Under the pieces are notes generated by a model. The model was not told the DNA's origin and searched no databases. It was given only the letters and a program-made list of their open reading frames with translations. The position numbers and the translations under genes are program-made. 64,000 nucleotides of DNA from Dimorphilus gyrociliatus (lineage: Eukaryota; Annelida; Polychaeta; Dinophilidae), in contig CAJFCJ010000001.1 in NCBI GenBank assembly GCA_904063045.1, forward strand, positions 2,983,501-3,047,500, in the 5' to 3' direction. Of the stretch, positions 38,501 through 51,623 are shown in pieces. Position 1 is the stretch's first letter. Each line of letters starts with the position of its first letter.

Positions 38501-40641
38501 GATTGTTTACGAATGTAAACATTATGAACTGTATGAAATTATTACCAAGAAAGTGATGACACTGATTCCTGTTTCTAAGCATTCTGAAGACAAAAAAAAA
38601 GAATTGAATTTATCAATGAAATACGATTTAGGGTGTATCTATTGTGATTGTTTTGAAATTGATAAATCAATTGCAATTCATAAAGAGCTTTTGGAATATT
38701 ATGAAAGTATTAATAATCTTCGCTTACTTCAACAAATATATCATGCTCTTGGAACAGCATACATTAATAGTGAAGTTTATGATGAGGTTCTAATAGATTT
38801 TATTGTTGATTATTTCAAAATCATACTATGTTTCTTTCATTATTTTCAGGCCGAAAAGTGTTTTGATAAATGCCTCGAAATACTTGATAGTGGAGAATTA
38901 AATGTAGTAGATAATACAAGAGGACTAGTTTACAGTAATTTAGGTCTAATTTATCAAAAAACTAATAGACTAGAAAAGGCCTACGAAATGACATCTCAAT
39001 CAATTAAAGTATGTATTCACCCTTTCAATTTTATACTATTTAGTCATTAATAAATAAGTATTAATGCTAAAATAGATTGAAGAAGAATATTACTTTGGTG
39101 ATTTGCCTTTAAGTATTTCCCATCGTATTCATAATTTAGCAATAATTGAAAGGAAAAGGAATAATTTGGATGAAGCTGATAAACTCTATCTTAAGTATGA
39201 ATAATTTATATTAATTTAATTGTCTACTATTTTAATTTCTATACAGATCTTTTGAAATTATTAAAAATACTGTTGGTGAAAATTCAATAGATGCTGCAAT
39301 GATCTATCAGAATCGTGCAGTTGTTGAAGGAGCGAGAGAAAATCCCGATCTTGATAAATGCCATGAATTGACCTTGAAGAATTTGGAAATCATGGAAGTA
39401 AGATTCTATACCTTTTAAAATTTATACATATATATGAAAGTGTTATTGATATTTTAATAGAAAGCTATTGGAGATAATGTGAAAGATATGAGGTTAACTT
39501 TTGCCTTAGAAAATATGGCCCTAAATTTATTTAACAGAAAGAATTTTGATGAAATGGAAACTTATTTGTGGAGAGCAGGTTTATTATTCATTTTCTCATG
39601 ATTCAATTCAGCATATTTAACATCATTCCCCTAAAAATTTAACCATTTTTAGTTGAGAGACGAGAAATAAATCAAGACTTTAGATCGGCACTTAGCTTTT
39701 ATGATCCTCTCATAATAAAATATGTAAATGAAGATAAAGAATATACAAAAGCTCGAAGACTCATTCTAAATCTATTTCACGCTAAGCAGCAATTGTTTTA
39801 TTTTCTTGTATTATACTTATGTGATAAAGAAATTGGCGATAATCCTGAAAGACCTTACGAAATGACTTTAGAATATGCTTCTGAAAAGTACATATATAGA
39901 TTAACTATAATGTCATTTCTCTTTATGATATTCATGATTGTTTTCTTATTTCCTTTTAGATATCCAACTGATATGCAAACATACTTTTTTAGATTAAAAA
40001 ACGTTCTTATACCCGAGAAAGCAATAGATAAAATAATTGATGCAGCAAATAGATTTTATGTTACAGCACACGAAAGCAAAGATGAGGAAGCTATAGGGAA
40101 TTGTCCTTCAGTATTGGAAGTAAGTATTAAACTCTTGAGAGATAAGGAACTACCTGAAGTAGCCGAAAAAATGGCTATTGAAGCCTTAAAACATGAACCA
40201 GAAAATAAGGTATGAATGATACTTTCCCAATTTGTTTTATCAATGTAAAATATGTATTTATATTAAAAAAAAGGAAATTCTAAATGAATACGCAATTACA
40301 CTGGAAAGCTTAAAGAAAAAACCGGATGTATTAGAAGTTTATGAAAAGTTGTTTAAAATGCATCCTGAAACTATAGAATTTGCCATAAATTGTTGTAAAT
40401 ATTGCTGCGAACTAGGAAAAATTGAAAATGCAGAGAAATATTTAGCAGATTTCGTAAAATTATCGGAAACTAATACAACTCATTCAAATTTGGTAAAGAA
40501 ATTACAAAAAAACAACCTAAATTACATATTTATTATTTAATTTTCTATTACCAGATTCCAATATTTGAAAATGCAATTAAAGAGATGAAAAAGAAGAGAG
40601 AAGAGTATGAAATGTCTGTGAAAAATTCAGAACAACATTGA
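35517..40641 (+). CDS. DUF4062 / STAND P-loop NTPase / TPR protein, copy A
   Basis: Twenty-two exons encode 1254 aa: 35517-35647, 35703-36015, 36105-36239, 36295-36333, 36394-36583, 36645-37162, 37230-37334, 37407-37556, 37623-37762, 37823-37885, 37943-37991, 38057-38187, 38251-38398, 38472-38786, 38850-39008, 39076-39194, 39247-39397, 39461-39578, 39653-39887, 39960-40209, 40274-40492, 40555-40641. Residues 1-150 match DUF4062 (RIFFSSPFNGMEIEREEL, VDMRWGI, FVGFYGQRYGW). A charged linker leads to a P-loop NTPase with Walker A GESGIGKS and Walker B IIIIDGLDKLE. TPR-like helical hairpins fill roughly the last 500 residues (LGTAYINSEVYDEAEKCF, YSNLGLIYQKTNRLEKAY). The layout resembles nephrocystin-3 and TEP1-type STAND proteins, which act as ATP-dependent switches; the ligand is unknown. 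It is the most complete and most conserved of three copies in this window. Confidence 0.9.
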
Positions 40642-42206
40642 ATTCTCCCAAAATCTATTTTATTTTATTGAAAGATATGTTCAAACCTGTTCACAGTTTT
40701 TATAACTGTTATTATTTCTACTGTTTCGCTTTAAACTATGGTTTATTAAAGTAATACAAAATGAAATAGGTTTCAATTTATTTGTCATCTGCATATTGTT
40801 TATATGAATACACTCTGCGTTCTTTTATATATTACTATATAGCCTCATATATTCAATATATTTCAAGCATTTAAGCTATCACAAGTATATTTTCTATTGA
40901 TATATTACTACATACGTAACACATTACATATTCTCTTCACGGAAGTATAATTAAATTGATTAGCGTTGATGTTGATAGCTACACCAACAATAAATTTAAC
41001 CTGTTCTATAATATAGCGTTTAATAAGTTTCTAACATTGTCTAGTTTAACAAGTTTACCAAATACCTTTTAATGATTCGACGCAGGATAAAAACCGTAAT
41101 TGAAAATGTATAGACACATGAATATGCCTATTTATTCTATTTTTTTTAAACATTAATTACTTAGCTACTGTAATACCAAATTCACACAGGATATGTTTAT
41201 TAATATTTTAAAAATGCATCAAACCTTTAAGAGAAGCTAATAAGGAGGATATATCTAACTATAAACAATTAAATCATAGGCTCTAAAACATATTGAAAAA
41301 GCGAATACATAAAAAAATGACAAAAAATAGTAAAGAAGTCCAATGGATGAGTCATATATAAATTAAATAGGACTTGAATGGTATTAATATTAATGAAAGT
41401 AAAAGACCCAATGAATTCACAAAGATGTGAAAGAAAGAAAGAAAGAAGCAAAGAATTAAAGCAGCAAATTCTTCAGGTGAAAAAGTTTGACGCTGTGTTT
41501 TTTTTAAATATAAATAGAACGGATGGAATATTTTGTTTGCAATAATTTACTTTTAGCTTATACAAATGCTAAATTATGTTTTTTAATGATCAAAAAGAAA
41601 GGAAAGACAGAAGAAAATGTATTCAATAACAATATCGCATTCTCTACCTATACAGTATTTAGCTTTAATTTAATTGAATTTTTTTTACATGTTTCATTAA
41701 TTGAAAAAGAATTTTTGTAGTTGGAGAAATTCTACAATAAAACGTTCATTCAGTAAAACTGTTGAATATGGGGTGAACCGAGGGCATAAGTCATCAGTTT
41801 TTACCAAGTATTTGTTTGTCGTGACTCATTTCGTACAGTTTTTATAGTAGGGAAAGTTTTCTTTTTCTAGCTTTGCCATGTTTGAACATTTTAGGGAAAT
41901 TATGTCAAAAGATGGATTTTAAAACAAATACATCTATCCCCCCTTCTCCAATCAAAGTTATCGACTTTTACATACATCATTGAAATGTTACAGTTTAAAA
42001 TAAACTGTAGTGTATATAGAATGTATATAGAAAAAGCATAACTCTCTCTCTCTCTCTCTGTAATGTAATATATTTGTATTCAAATTACGAAATTTTTATC
42101 ATCCTAGGCAAAAGCATATTGAGCATAGGCAGAGTATTGCAAATTAGTTAATTAAACAATACTTAAAGCTAACTTTATATACATTTTATAAACTGTATAT
42201 ATTAAT

Positions 42207-42243
<37 letters not shown>

Positions 42244-42658
42244 AAAATAGCCAAGTTATACAATTTGTTTCATGAGACAATTAGTCATTTTAGAGAAATT
42301 CCGTATAGATATTTATATTTAAATACAATCTGGGGTGACGAGCTGTAGCGATGAATAATCAGCCTGGTGAAACAACATGGAATATTTAGTTGCAATTTTA
42401 CTATAGTTGCTATAGTTCTAAACATATAAAAATTACTTTAAATTGAAAAATATTAAACAGTACTTCATTAAATGTGAATATTTTAGTAAATATAGCGTCT
42501 AAAGAGTAGTTTTTACGGGGTGATTCCCTTCCCCCCCTCATCCATTTACCTTTGGAAGGTATTGATTGCATAGGTGTCGCCTCTAGTAGCATATAGGGTA
42601 CTATTGTATTTTTATTGAAAGGCTTTCGCAGGGAATTTCATTTTACCTCCAGTGAGAG
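40642..42658. other. Intergenic, no gene seen
   Basis: AT-rich with a (CT)n run at 42043-42060 and a (TA)n tract at 42209-42240. Open frames at 41269-41451 and 41523-41720 have no homology or splice support. Acceptor-like sites (TTTCGCAG and TTACCTCCAG) lie within 30 bp of the ABCA start. Confidence 0.55.
42209..42240. repeat. (TA)n microsatellite
   Basis: Uninterrupted run of about 16 TA units. Confidence 0.9.
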
Positions 42659-45600
42659 ATGGGTACGAGCTCATGGAGGCAATTTCGCCTTCTTATGTGG
42701 AAAAATTGGCTTATTCAAAAGAGAAAGACAGTTTTAACCTGCTTCGAAATTGGTTTACCTGTGTTTTTTGCAATAGTTATATTTGGTATACGTCAAATTG
42801 TTGAAGTTACAGACCACGATAAAGCTGTTCAATGGAAACCCTACAATATTCCAAAACTATCAAGAAACGATAGTCTAATCATGTATACCCCTGATAATCA
42901 GTTAACGAAAAACATACTAAATGATATGAAAAATGACTTAAAATTAGCAAGAAAACGTAAGTTAAATCTCTTAAAAAATTGAGAAATTAAAGGAAAAATA
43001 TTGAATAGATTACATATCCCTTTATAATTTAAGCTTTTATAAAAATCTCTATGTTGGCTAAGAATTAGGAACATAAAATAAATCAATATAGAAAATAAAC
43101 GATTTTTACTTTTAAACCAGAAATTTTCTTTCACTTTTATTGCTAAGCACTTATTTAAATAAACAAGTACAAATATTTATACGTACATTGCAGTCGCATC
43201 TCACCCTGTTTTTAATAATATACAATGAATATACTGTACACATTGAGTGATCCGTTAAAAGTATCCAAATGTATTCTACCTCTATTATAGTTGATTCCTC
43301 TTTTTTTTTATGACAGCTATTGGTTTCCCTTCGGAAAAAGCTCTTGAATTGCATATTGAAGATTCTGTACGAGGTGAAGAATACAGACTCTCTGTTGGAG
43401 TTGTATTTACTAATCTAAATGGCAGTCAATTACAAGATTCAATTAAATATAAACTACGATTACCAATTGATACCGATGGTATCTTGGGTCCACGCCGTTG
43501 GTTTACAAAATCTGTATTTCCTGCTTTTCAAACTCCTGAGCCAAGAGAAAATGGCCAAGAAGATTTTAAGCCAGGTTATACTAGATGGAACTATCTAACT
43601 TTTCAGTATGCTGTTGATAAATCAATTATAAAAAATATTAAACCTACGTTTGATGCATCGAAATATGATGTTCAAATGCAGAAACTTCTACATCCTCCTT
43701 ACATCGACAACCCTTTCCTCAATATTATCCAATTTCAGTTGCCGTTTATTATACTTTTGTCCTTTATCCTTCTTGTTCCATCCATTGTCAAGGACATAGC
43801 TTTGGAAAAAGAAAAACGTCTAAAGGTAATATATATATATAGAGGAGAAAAAGAATATAAAAATGTAAAACATTGTTGTGTTATTTTCAATAGGAATCGA
43901 TGAAAATGATGGGATTGAAGAGTTGGTTGCACTGGAGTGCTTGGATAGCGAAATACTTACTTTTTATGATGATAAGCATTTTACTATATACAATATTTTT
44001 TTGTATACAAACTGGTAAAGGAGGAGTGTTTGATAAATCAGATCCTATCTGCATATTCGTGTTTTTATTTTTGTATGCTATATGCACAATTTCATATTGC
44101 TGTATGATCACTACATTCTTCTCCAAGGCTAATTCAGCTGCTGCTGCGGGTGGAATTCTCTTTTTTGCCACATATACTCCATATTTTTTCTTGTCTACCC
44201 AAGTTCAAGAGTTAACTACAGGAGTAAAATTTGCTTCATCTCTTCTACACAATCTTGGAATGGCTTATGGTTGTAATGTAATCGGAGTTTATGAAGGTAC
44301 AGGTGAAGGAGTACAATGGAACAATATTGGAAAGCTTGCGACTGAGGACGAAAATTTCAAAATGTCGGATGTATTCTTGATACTTTTAATTGATACCATA
44401 CTCTATGGCATAATCACTTGGTATGTTGATAATATTCACCCAGGTGAATTTGGTCTTGCTAAACCGTGGTATTTCCCCTTCACCAAGTGGTACTGGTGTG
44501 GAGGAGCTCAAAATTTCACTGGTACAGATGATGACAATCTCGAACATGAAGTCAATACCGAAATGTTTGAACCGATTAACCCTGATATTGAATCAGGTGT
44601 TGAAATAAGAAACTTACGAAAGCAATTCAAAGTTGGAGGGAAAATAAAGACAGCAGTTCGAGGCACGACGATTAAAATGTTCAAAGGTCAAATTACAGCT
44701 CTACTTGGTCATAATGGAGCAGGAAAAACAACTACTATGAATATGTTGACGGGCTTTATTTCTCCTACGTCTGGAGAGGCTCTTGTAAATGGATACAATA
44801 TTAGAACTGATATCGATTCAGTGAGAAGCAGTTTGGGCTTGTGTCCTCAACACGACATTCTCTTCGATAATCTAACAGTTGAAGAGCATCTAGAGTTTTT
44901 TGCCGCACTGAAAGGATGTCCCAGCGGGCAAATAAAGGGCGAAGTAACCCAAATGATAAAGCTTTTAGGTCTTGAATCAAAAACAAAAAAGCTATCAAGT
45001 ACGCTTTCTGGTGGTCAAAAACGAAAAGTTAGCGTTGGAATAGCTTTAATATATGGATCGAAAGTTGTTATACTGGATGAACCTACTTCTGGAATGGATC
45101 CTGAAGCGAGAAGACAAACATGGGACATTCTTCAGTCTCAGAGAGAAGGAAGAACAATTATTTTATCAACTCATTTTATGGACGAAGCGGATCTGTTGGG
45201 CGATAGAATAGCAATTATGGCTGAAGGAGTAGTTCAATGCTGCGGAACAAGCTTATTCTTAAAATCGAAATACGGAGTTGGCTATCATATGACTATTGTA
45301 AAGCAACCAACATGTAATGTTGATTCTTTGACAACGATTATAAAAAATTATGTCCCAGAAGCACAAATGGAGTCAAATGTAAGCGCTGAACTATCGTACA
45401 TTTTACCTCAGAAGTGTAGCAACAAATTTGAGAGTATGTTCAGTCATCTTGAAAGCTCAAAAGATTCTCTAGGAATTGACTCGTTTGGAGCAAGCGTTAC
45501 AACAATGGAAGAAGTATTCTTAAAGTATGTAAAAATTCATCAATTTTTTTATTATTAACTGTAAAACAATTTAACCAATAGAGTTGGAGAATCGATGGAT

Positions 45601-48343
45601 GAAAGTCTTGCGACTAGGCTACAAACGATTGACGAGAACGGCAGTAATTATTTTATAGAATAATCTTTATTGCAACACTAATTAATATTCAACTTTTCTA
45701 GCAACGTTAGATATAGAACAGGATAGAAACACAAGTAAAAATTCAGGATTTACTCTATATATTCAACAATTTCTATCTGTATTCATTAAGAAGGCGATAC
45801 ATTCATGGAGAAATAAAATTTTGTCACTTGTTCAACTCATATTACCTACAGCCTTTACGATTATGGCTGTTATAATAGTTAAACAGATTGAAGGAAACCT
45901 GGGCACTGAATTAACTGTAAAGAAGCTTAGTCTTAGCATGTTTTCATCTACAACTACCCTTGCTGAAATAAGTAAACAAGCTGACGCAGAGGCTTTAGGA
46001 AATGGTTTCGAAAGATTTGTCAAAGATGAAGGTGGAAATACTTTTAAAACTGTAGCCAATCTAACATCCGAATTAATCAGCTTTTCAAGTGATAAGCCTA
46101 TCAGCTATAATAAACATTATATGATTGCTACAAATATTGAAAGTTCTAACAATCGCTTTATAATTACTGCCTTTTTCAACGGAGAAGCCTTTCATACACC
46201 TCCGATTTCGCTAAGCGGAGTGACCAATTCTATTTTAAAGAAGGAAGCTGGACTTGATAGAGGTATTGTTATCTCCAATCAACCCCTTCCCTATCTTCCC
46301 AATACTAAAGCGAAGACGGAAGTCAACTCTCAAAACATAACGAGTACTATAATCATTTACATTTTAATGTTTGGATTAGCGTTTTTAATAGCATCGTTTA
46401 GTATGTTCGTCGTTAAAGAGAGGGCCATTAAGGCCAAACACTCTCAATTGGTATCTGGAACAAGAAGTGTTATATATTGGTTGTCAACCTTTTACTGGGA
46501 TTTCTTCAATTTCTTAATACCGTGTCTTTGTGTTATAGCTGTTATTGGAATTGGAGATATTGAAGGATATGTAAAAGATGATAATCTCGGAAAATTATTT
46601 TTACTCTTCTTGCTATTTGCTGCAGCAGTCTTGCCTTTTACCTACCTACTAAGTTCGCTATTTGATGTATCAGCATCCGCTTTTGCATGGTTATCCGTAA
46701 TTAATACTCTCACTGGAATAATAGCTCTTTTAGTAACACAAATCCTATCAGATGACTCTCTTGGAGCAACCAGCGTTGCGAAAGTCCTTAAAATACTCTT
46801 TACCATATTTTTGCCTCATTATTGCTTTGGTTCGGGAATGGTTGATATTCATAACAATTACCAAACTCTAAAATTTTGCTTACAGCCGAAAATACAAACA
46901 TTGTGTTCAATCCCCCAAGCATCGAATCCATGTTGTAAGGAAACTTGTAAGGAAAGTTGTTTTAATTACGAAGAGAACTATTTCAGTTTCGATTTACCTG
47001 GAATTGGGCGTCCTATTTTGGGTTTAATTGGACAGTGTATCTTTTACATGTGCATAGTTTTATTCAAGGAGACAAGCACTTATAAAATGATCGCTCAAAA
47101 AGTAGCCAATAGAATTTTAAACCCTAGAAGAAAATCAATAGATTTACAAGGAAGACAGAATAAAGCTTACTTCAACAACGAAAGAAATTTATCAGTTTCA
47201 CCTGAACCATTACCGGGACAATTTCAATTGGATGATGATGTTCTTAAGGAGAAAGAGAGAATCAGAGCTATGGATAAGAAACAACTTAAAGAACAGTACA
47301 TTATTGGTATTGACGATATTCAAAAATATTATGGAAACTTTCACGCAGTGCATGGTCTCAGTGTAGCTATTCCTAAAGGTGAATGCTTTGGTCTTCTTGG
47401 GGTAAATGGTGCAGGAAAGACAACAACATTTAAAATGTTAACTGGAGACGAGACCATTTCATCAGGTCAGGCTTGGGTTAATGGTCACTCTGTAATCCAC
47501 AATTTGCAGCAAGTTCAACAATCTGTTGGCTACTGCCCTCAATTTGATGCTCTAATTGACCAATTGACTGTTAAAGAGACGCTATACATGTACGCAAGAA
47601 TTAGAGGAATAAAAAGAGAAGATATGCAATCGGTTGTTGATGACCTAATAGACTCTTTACTTTTAAAAGATCACTCTGAAAAAGAGGTTTATCAACTGTC
47701 TGGAGGAAATAAGAGAAAACTATCCACTGCACTCGCTCTTATTGGAGATCCGCCAGTTGTATTCTTAGATGAGCCTACTACTGGAATGGATCCCGTAGCT
47801 CGCCGTCTTTTATGGGATACTTTGTCAAAAGTAAGAGCAAAGGGTACAACTTTGGTATTAACTTCTCATAGTATGGAAGAATGCGAAGCTCTATGTACAC
47901 AGATAGGTATAATGGTAAATGGCCAATACAAATGTCTTGGAAGTACTCAACATTTAAAGTCCAAGTTTGGGGAAGGATATACCCTTTTGTTGAAGATTGG
48001 AATTTCTGTAGATCATTCTTATTCCGTTCCGGAAGTGACAGCTAAACTTATGGAGTATATTAACTCTGCATTTCCCGGGGCACAATTGAAGGATTCGCAT
48101 GATGGCTATCTTCATTATCAGATTTCCGACGAAGCAGCAACCTGGTCATCTATATTTGGAACAATAGAGAGAGCCAAAGAAGAGTATCACATTGAGGATT
48201 ACTCAGTTAGTCAAACTACACTAGAGCAAGTATTTATTAACTTTGCCAGACAGCAAAGATCACCGGAGGACAACAAGGTTGGATGCACAGTGAAATTTAA
48301 AAACTGTATGTCATTCTTCTGTTGTTGCGGATGTTGTGCTTGA
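42659..48343 (+). CDS. ABCA-subfamily full lipid transporter, ABCA3-like
   Basis: Five exons (42659-42956, 43317-43825, 43894-45524, 45582-45643, 45702-48343) encode 1713 aa. The N-terminus (FRLLMWKNWLIQKRK) and first loop (GFPSEKAL, PGYTRWNYLTFQYAVD) match ABCA3-type proteins. Two halves each have a membrane domain and an ATPase. The first ATPase has Walker A GHNGAGKTTT (Lys547), Q-loop CPQHDILF, signature LSGGQKRKVS and Walker B VVILDEPTSGMDP. The second has GVNGAGKTTT (Lys1406), signature LSGGNKRKLS and VVFLDEPTTGMDP. Large extracytosolic loops follow the first helix of each half; the second has a Cys cluster (CCKETCKESC). Both ATPase sites look intact, so it should be an active phospholipid/sterol exporter or flippase. 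The C-terminus ends in an unusual Cys-rich stretch (FFCCCGCCA) that could be lipid-modified. Large exons contrast with the finely split neighbours. Orthology to ABCA3 rather than other ABCA members is likely but not proven. Confidence 0.95.
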
Positions 48344-49021
48344 GAAACTAGCCATTACTTTAAACACTTTTAACGACAATATAAATTATTTTAAAAAAGA
48401 AAAATCTGTTTTAAAGCAAGCACAAATGTCTTTTTTGTGATGAGTTTACGCTACCTAAATGTTCTGTGATAATGAAAACATTCAATCAAAGTACGTAATA
48501 CAATAATTGTAAATATCTTAATCAATAGTATCAATTACAATTGAAATGCTAAACTTCTAAATTAGATAATTTAAATATCACTTGACTATTTGAAAATGAA
48601 TCCGTAATTAGATTATGAGAGGAAGCGAGAGGATTTTTGCATTATCTTTTAGAAATTTTGTTCTATTCTACAGGTATTCTATTTTGATATTCCATTGATT
48701 GTTTAATTAATGGTTTTCATAATCGGTGAACATCAACTGTAAAACACTTAAACAAACTTACAAATAAGAATTTGAATATTCTATATTTAATGAGTAGCCA
48801 TCTCAAATTTATAATCAATTATTAATCTATCATATTTAAATAATCGTTATTTATATGATGACTAATTTTGATATTTCTAAAACTACCTTTAAATTACGCG
48901 ATCATGTTTCTTAATTGAGAAACTTCAATATTAAAATTGATAGAATCAAAACCCTAATTCTTCAACTATAAACTCTAATATTTCATTCTGAAGGCTATAT
49001 TATTGGAAATTGGAATTTTTG

Positions 49022-49405
49022 TCAACTATAACATTTCATTACTAATATTATTGCTAATTGAGAGTAGAACCGAAATAAATAACTAATATCCAGATAATAG
49101 AAATAAGAAGATATCTTGTATTTTCCATTAGTTATTGTGAATAAGCCAATTCTTTTAATTGTATATGTTCCATTATCATTTATTGGCCTAAAGGTAGATA
49201 ACGTAAATATATTTCTTACATTTTTAAAAGACAATACGTGACCTAAATAACTATCTAATATGTGAGCCGTTGAAAATAAATACATTCCAGATTTTTTTAT
49301 GTTTATACTAATTTCCAACGATTTATGCATGCTGGCTAAAATTCGATTTTCTATTCCGCACTTTCGTATTTTGGATATCATGAAGGACTTATTGTTGAAT
49401 TGCAA
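49022..49405 (-). CDS. Hypothetical 127-aa frame, doubtful
   Basis: Open frame starting MQFNNKSFMISKIRKCG. It contains alternating hydrophobic and polar stretches (SGMYLFSTAHILDSYLGH, IFTLSTFRPINDNGTYTIK) that could be beta strands, and ends in a hydrophobic run. No family is recognised, and the flanks lack a convincing promoter or exon. It is listed because it is longer and less repetitive than the chance frames nearby. Confidence 0.2.
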   Translation of the reverse strand: MQFNNKSFMISKIRKCGIENRILASMHKSLEISINIKKSGMYLFSTAHILDSYLGHVLSFKNVRNIFTLSTFRPINDNGTYTIKRIGLFTITNGKYKISSYFYYLDISYLFRFYSQLAIILVMKCYS

Positions 49406-50080
49406 TTGACTAACTTATCATCTTCTCTTTGGCGAAATCTTTAACCTCTATAAAGAGTATTTTCAGAGGTTTACTTTTCGTTCATTCTCCCTAACAGCCT
49501 GCCATTAAATAGAATAACGGACATTTTAGCATTGCACAGTTTATCTCAGGATTAAAATACTATCCCTCAGGATATAGGAATCTCATTAATGACTGATTAT
49601 ATATTTCAGCAATCAAGAATGTGGTACAGTTTCACTTTTGTTAGAAGAGCATTCATCAATATTATTAGAGTAATTTATTGACTGGCTGTTTCCCATAGAC
49701 ATTTTTTAGATTCTTTAAGAAAGTTATAAATTGTATTTTGTTACTTAGTAATCAGCGTGTGTAAACATTTTACAATAATCAGCATAAACCTTCAAATTGT
49801 ACAGGGTTAAAGAGTTCAGATCTTTCTTTAACTTCCATCAATTGTTATTATAACAATTTAAAAATTTTATATCATCGATAGATATGTTACTATTAATACT
49901 TATCTATTAATAGCAGATGTCCAATAATAACATTTCCTTTGAATTTTTACTGTCAATCATCTTTTAGAGAGAATAATTCTGATTAGTGTTGGATATTCTT
50001 AGCTTGACTTGAATAATCTGACTCTAGTTAGCGTGTCTAGTTTCTTCTATAAACAAATTATTCAACCTACACTCTCAGCA

Positions 50081-50105
50081 GGAGAGAGCGAGAGAGAGAG
50101 AGAGA
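50081..50105 (+). repeat. (GA)n microsatellite
   Basis: GAGAGCGAGAGAGAGAGAG run, one C interruption. Confidence 0.8.
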
Positions 50106-50675
50106 ATAAAGCTTTAATACGGTTCATCATCGGTGCTGTCACTGAATAAAAGTTAATATCTGATTTATAGATGACTTATTTTAAACTACAGTATAGTTGG
50201 GGCCTATCCCTAATTTACTCTTTTATAGCTTAAACTGTCACATCTGGCGAATATCTTTAGGGTGAATAAACTGTTATGATTGTAATTTAAAGAAGATTGA
50301 GAAAATAACATGTGTAAAATAGGCCTTATTTTAGAGAACTATAATATTGAATCTTGATAGTAACAAAGACGGTATTATTATTTATTTCTTTTATTTTAGA
50401 ATATTCTTACATCCATTGTTTTATTAATTGATTTGCTTTTCTCCCGAAATTTTAAGATATTCGAAGGATGAAGCGAATTTTGCTCAAAAAGTACCTGTGA
50501 AGCAGTTATCATCTGAGGAGAGCTTGGCGGAAGGTCTTTAGATAACGAGGATAATACTATCTCACAGAAAAGACAGTTTTAACTAGTTACTCTACTAATA
50601 CTTTTAAGATAATTGAATTGAACAATGACTTTATGTTTAACAACAATAATGCAGGAGATAACAAATGCACTTTTC

Positions 50676-51623
50676 CTAGAGATATGAAACTATTTGTAGC
50701 ATCGAAATTTCTTTTTCAGTTATCTTCCTATCGCAATTTAGATATTGAGGCTTTTCAAATTCTGGTGTATCTTTTAAGGCTTTTAGGAATTTCTCTACTT
50801 TTTTATTCATAGCATCTTTTTCCGTTTTGTCTTTAGCCAAAAGTACTTCCGACAATAATAATGACATTTCACATATTAGAAGTTTTTGATGGTCTCCTTT
50901 TATCTTCGATAGTTTTCTGCCAGTAAAACTTAAAGCTATTCCAAATAGTCCAGTTCCCATAGCTAATAGGCAATTGTTAGATAGAATAGTCCAACCTAAA
51001 TGTGCAAGAAGCTTGAAAGCTATTGTACATCCGATTGATGTTAAACAAAAAAATATCATTATTGCGGAATATATTCTAACAAAGACTTTTAACTTTTGCC
51101 CTCTGATTGTATCTTTTTCATCAGCTTTTTCAATGTTAATTCGAAGAGTTTTAATTTCATGAAAATTATTGTTTATTATCCAAGTTCTTAATCCAAGAAC
51201 AATGCAAACTCCAATACATTCTAATGCTGAATGGGCCTCTTCAATTTCTTCGCCGTTTTTCTCTCTAACCTCCAATAGTATTTTTAGCACACCCAGTATA
51301 ACAGCTGTCAGATGTAGAGTTAATATAAACGGTTCAGACGTTACAAAACTTATAATCTTTTTAAAAATAGTATTATTTTCGTTGTTTTCATCCGAGCAGC
51401 AAGGAAGGAAAAACTCCTCTAGAGATTCCTTGAAAGATTCATGATTCTGTTGTTTTCTTTCTATTGCGTATCTCGTATGATATTTAACTTCAGAGGTACT
51501 TTTTTTACCAAGAACTAATGCTCCTTCCAAACCATTATAGATGCTGTCGTTAGAAGCATTTGCACTGTCTTTTCTATTAATCATAGATAAATTGACGTTG
51601 TCCATATCCTTCTCAACAGACAT
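50676..51623 (-). CDS. Uncharacterised multi-pass membrane protein, 315 aa
   Basis: A single uninterrupted frame. A hydrophilic N-terminus of about 90 residues (starting MSVEKDMDNVNLSM, containing FFLPCCSDENNENN) precedes about four membrane helices: one at about 97-118 (FILTLHLTAVILGVLKILLE), one around ALECIGVCIVLGL, one at RIYSAIMIFFCLTSIGCTIAF and one at NNCLLAMGTGLFGIALSF. A charged C-terminal tail of about 80 residues with a possible amphipathic helix (KKVEKFLKALKDTPEF) follows. No family is recognised. The ATG at 51621-51623 is preceded within 14 bp by an acceptor-like TTTTCCAG, so the 5' UTR may be spliced. The intronless coding region contrasts with most neighbours. Confidence 0.65.
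   Translation of the reverse strand: MSVEKDMDNVNLSMINRKDSANASNDSIYNGLEGALVLGKKSTSEVKYHTRYAIERKQQNHESFKESLEEFFLPCCSDENNENNTIFKKIISFVTSEPFILTLHLTAVILGVLKILLEVREKNGEEIEEAHSALECIGVCIVLGLRTWIINNNFHEIKTLRINIEKADEKDTIRGQKLKVFVRIYSAIMIFFCLTSIGCTIAFKLLAHLGWTILSNNCLLAMGTGLFGIALSFTGRKLSKIKGDHQKLLICEMSLLLSEVLLAKDKTEKDAMNKKVEKFLKALKDTPEFEKPQYLNCDRKITEKEISMLQIVSYL

Larger units (their letters stand above)
48344..50675. other. Intergenic with one doubtful open frame
   Basis: AT-rich. A minus-strand frame at 49405-49022 (127 codons) has mixed composition but no signal, domain or clear splice partner; it may be a decayed gene or chance. A (GA)n run lies at about 50081-50105. Confidence 0.45.

Noticed and set aside
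41523-41720. Plus-strand frame MEYFVCNNLLLAY
   Set aside because: Short, Phe/Leu/Asn-rich AT-driven composition, no splice partner or domain.
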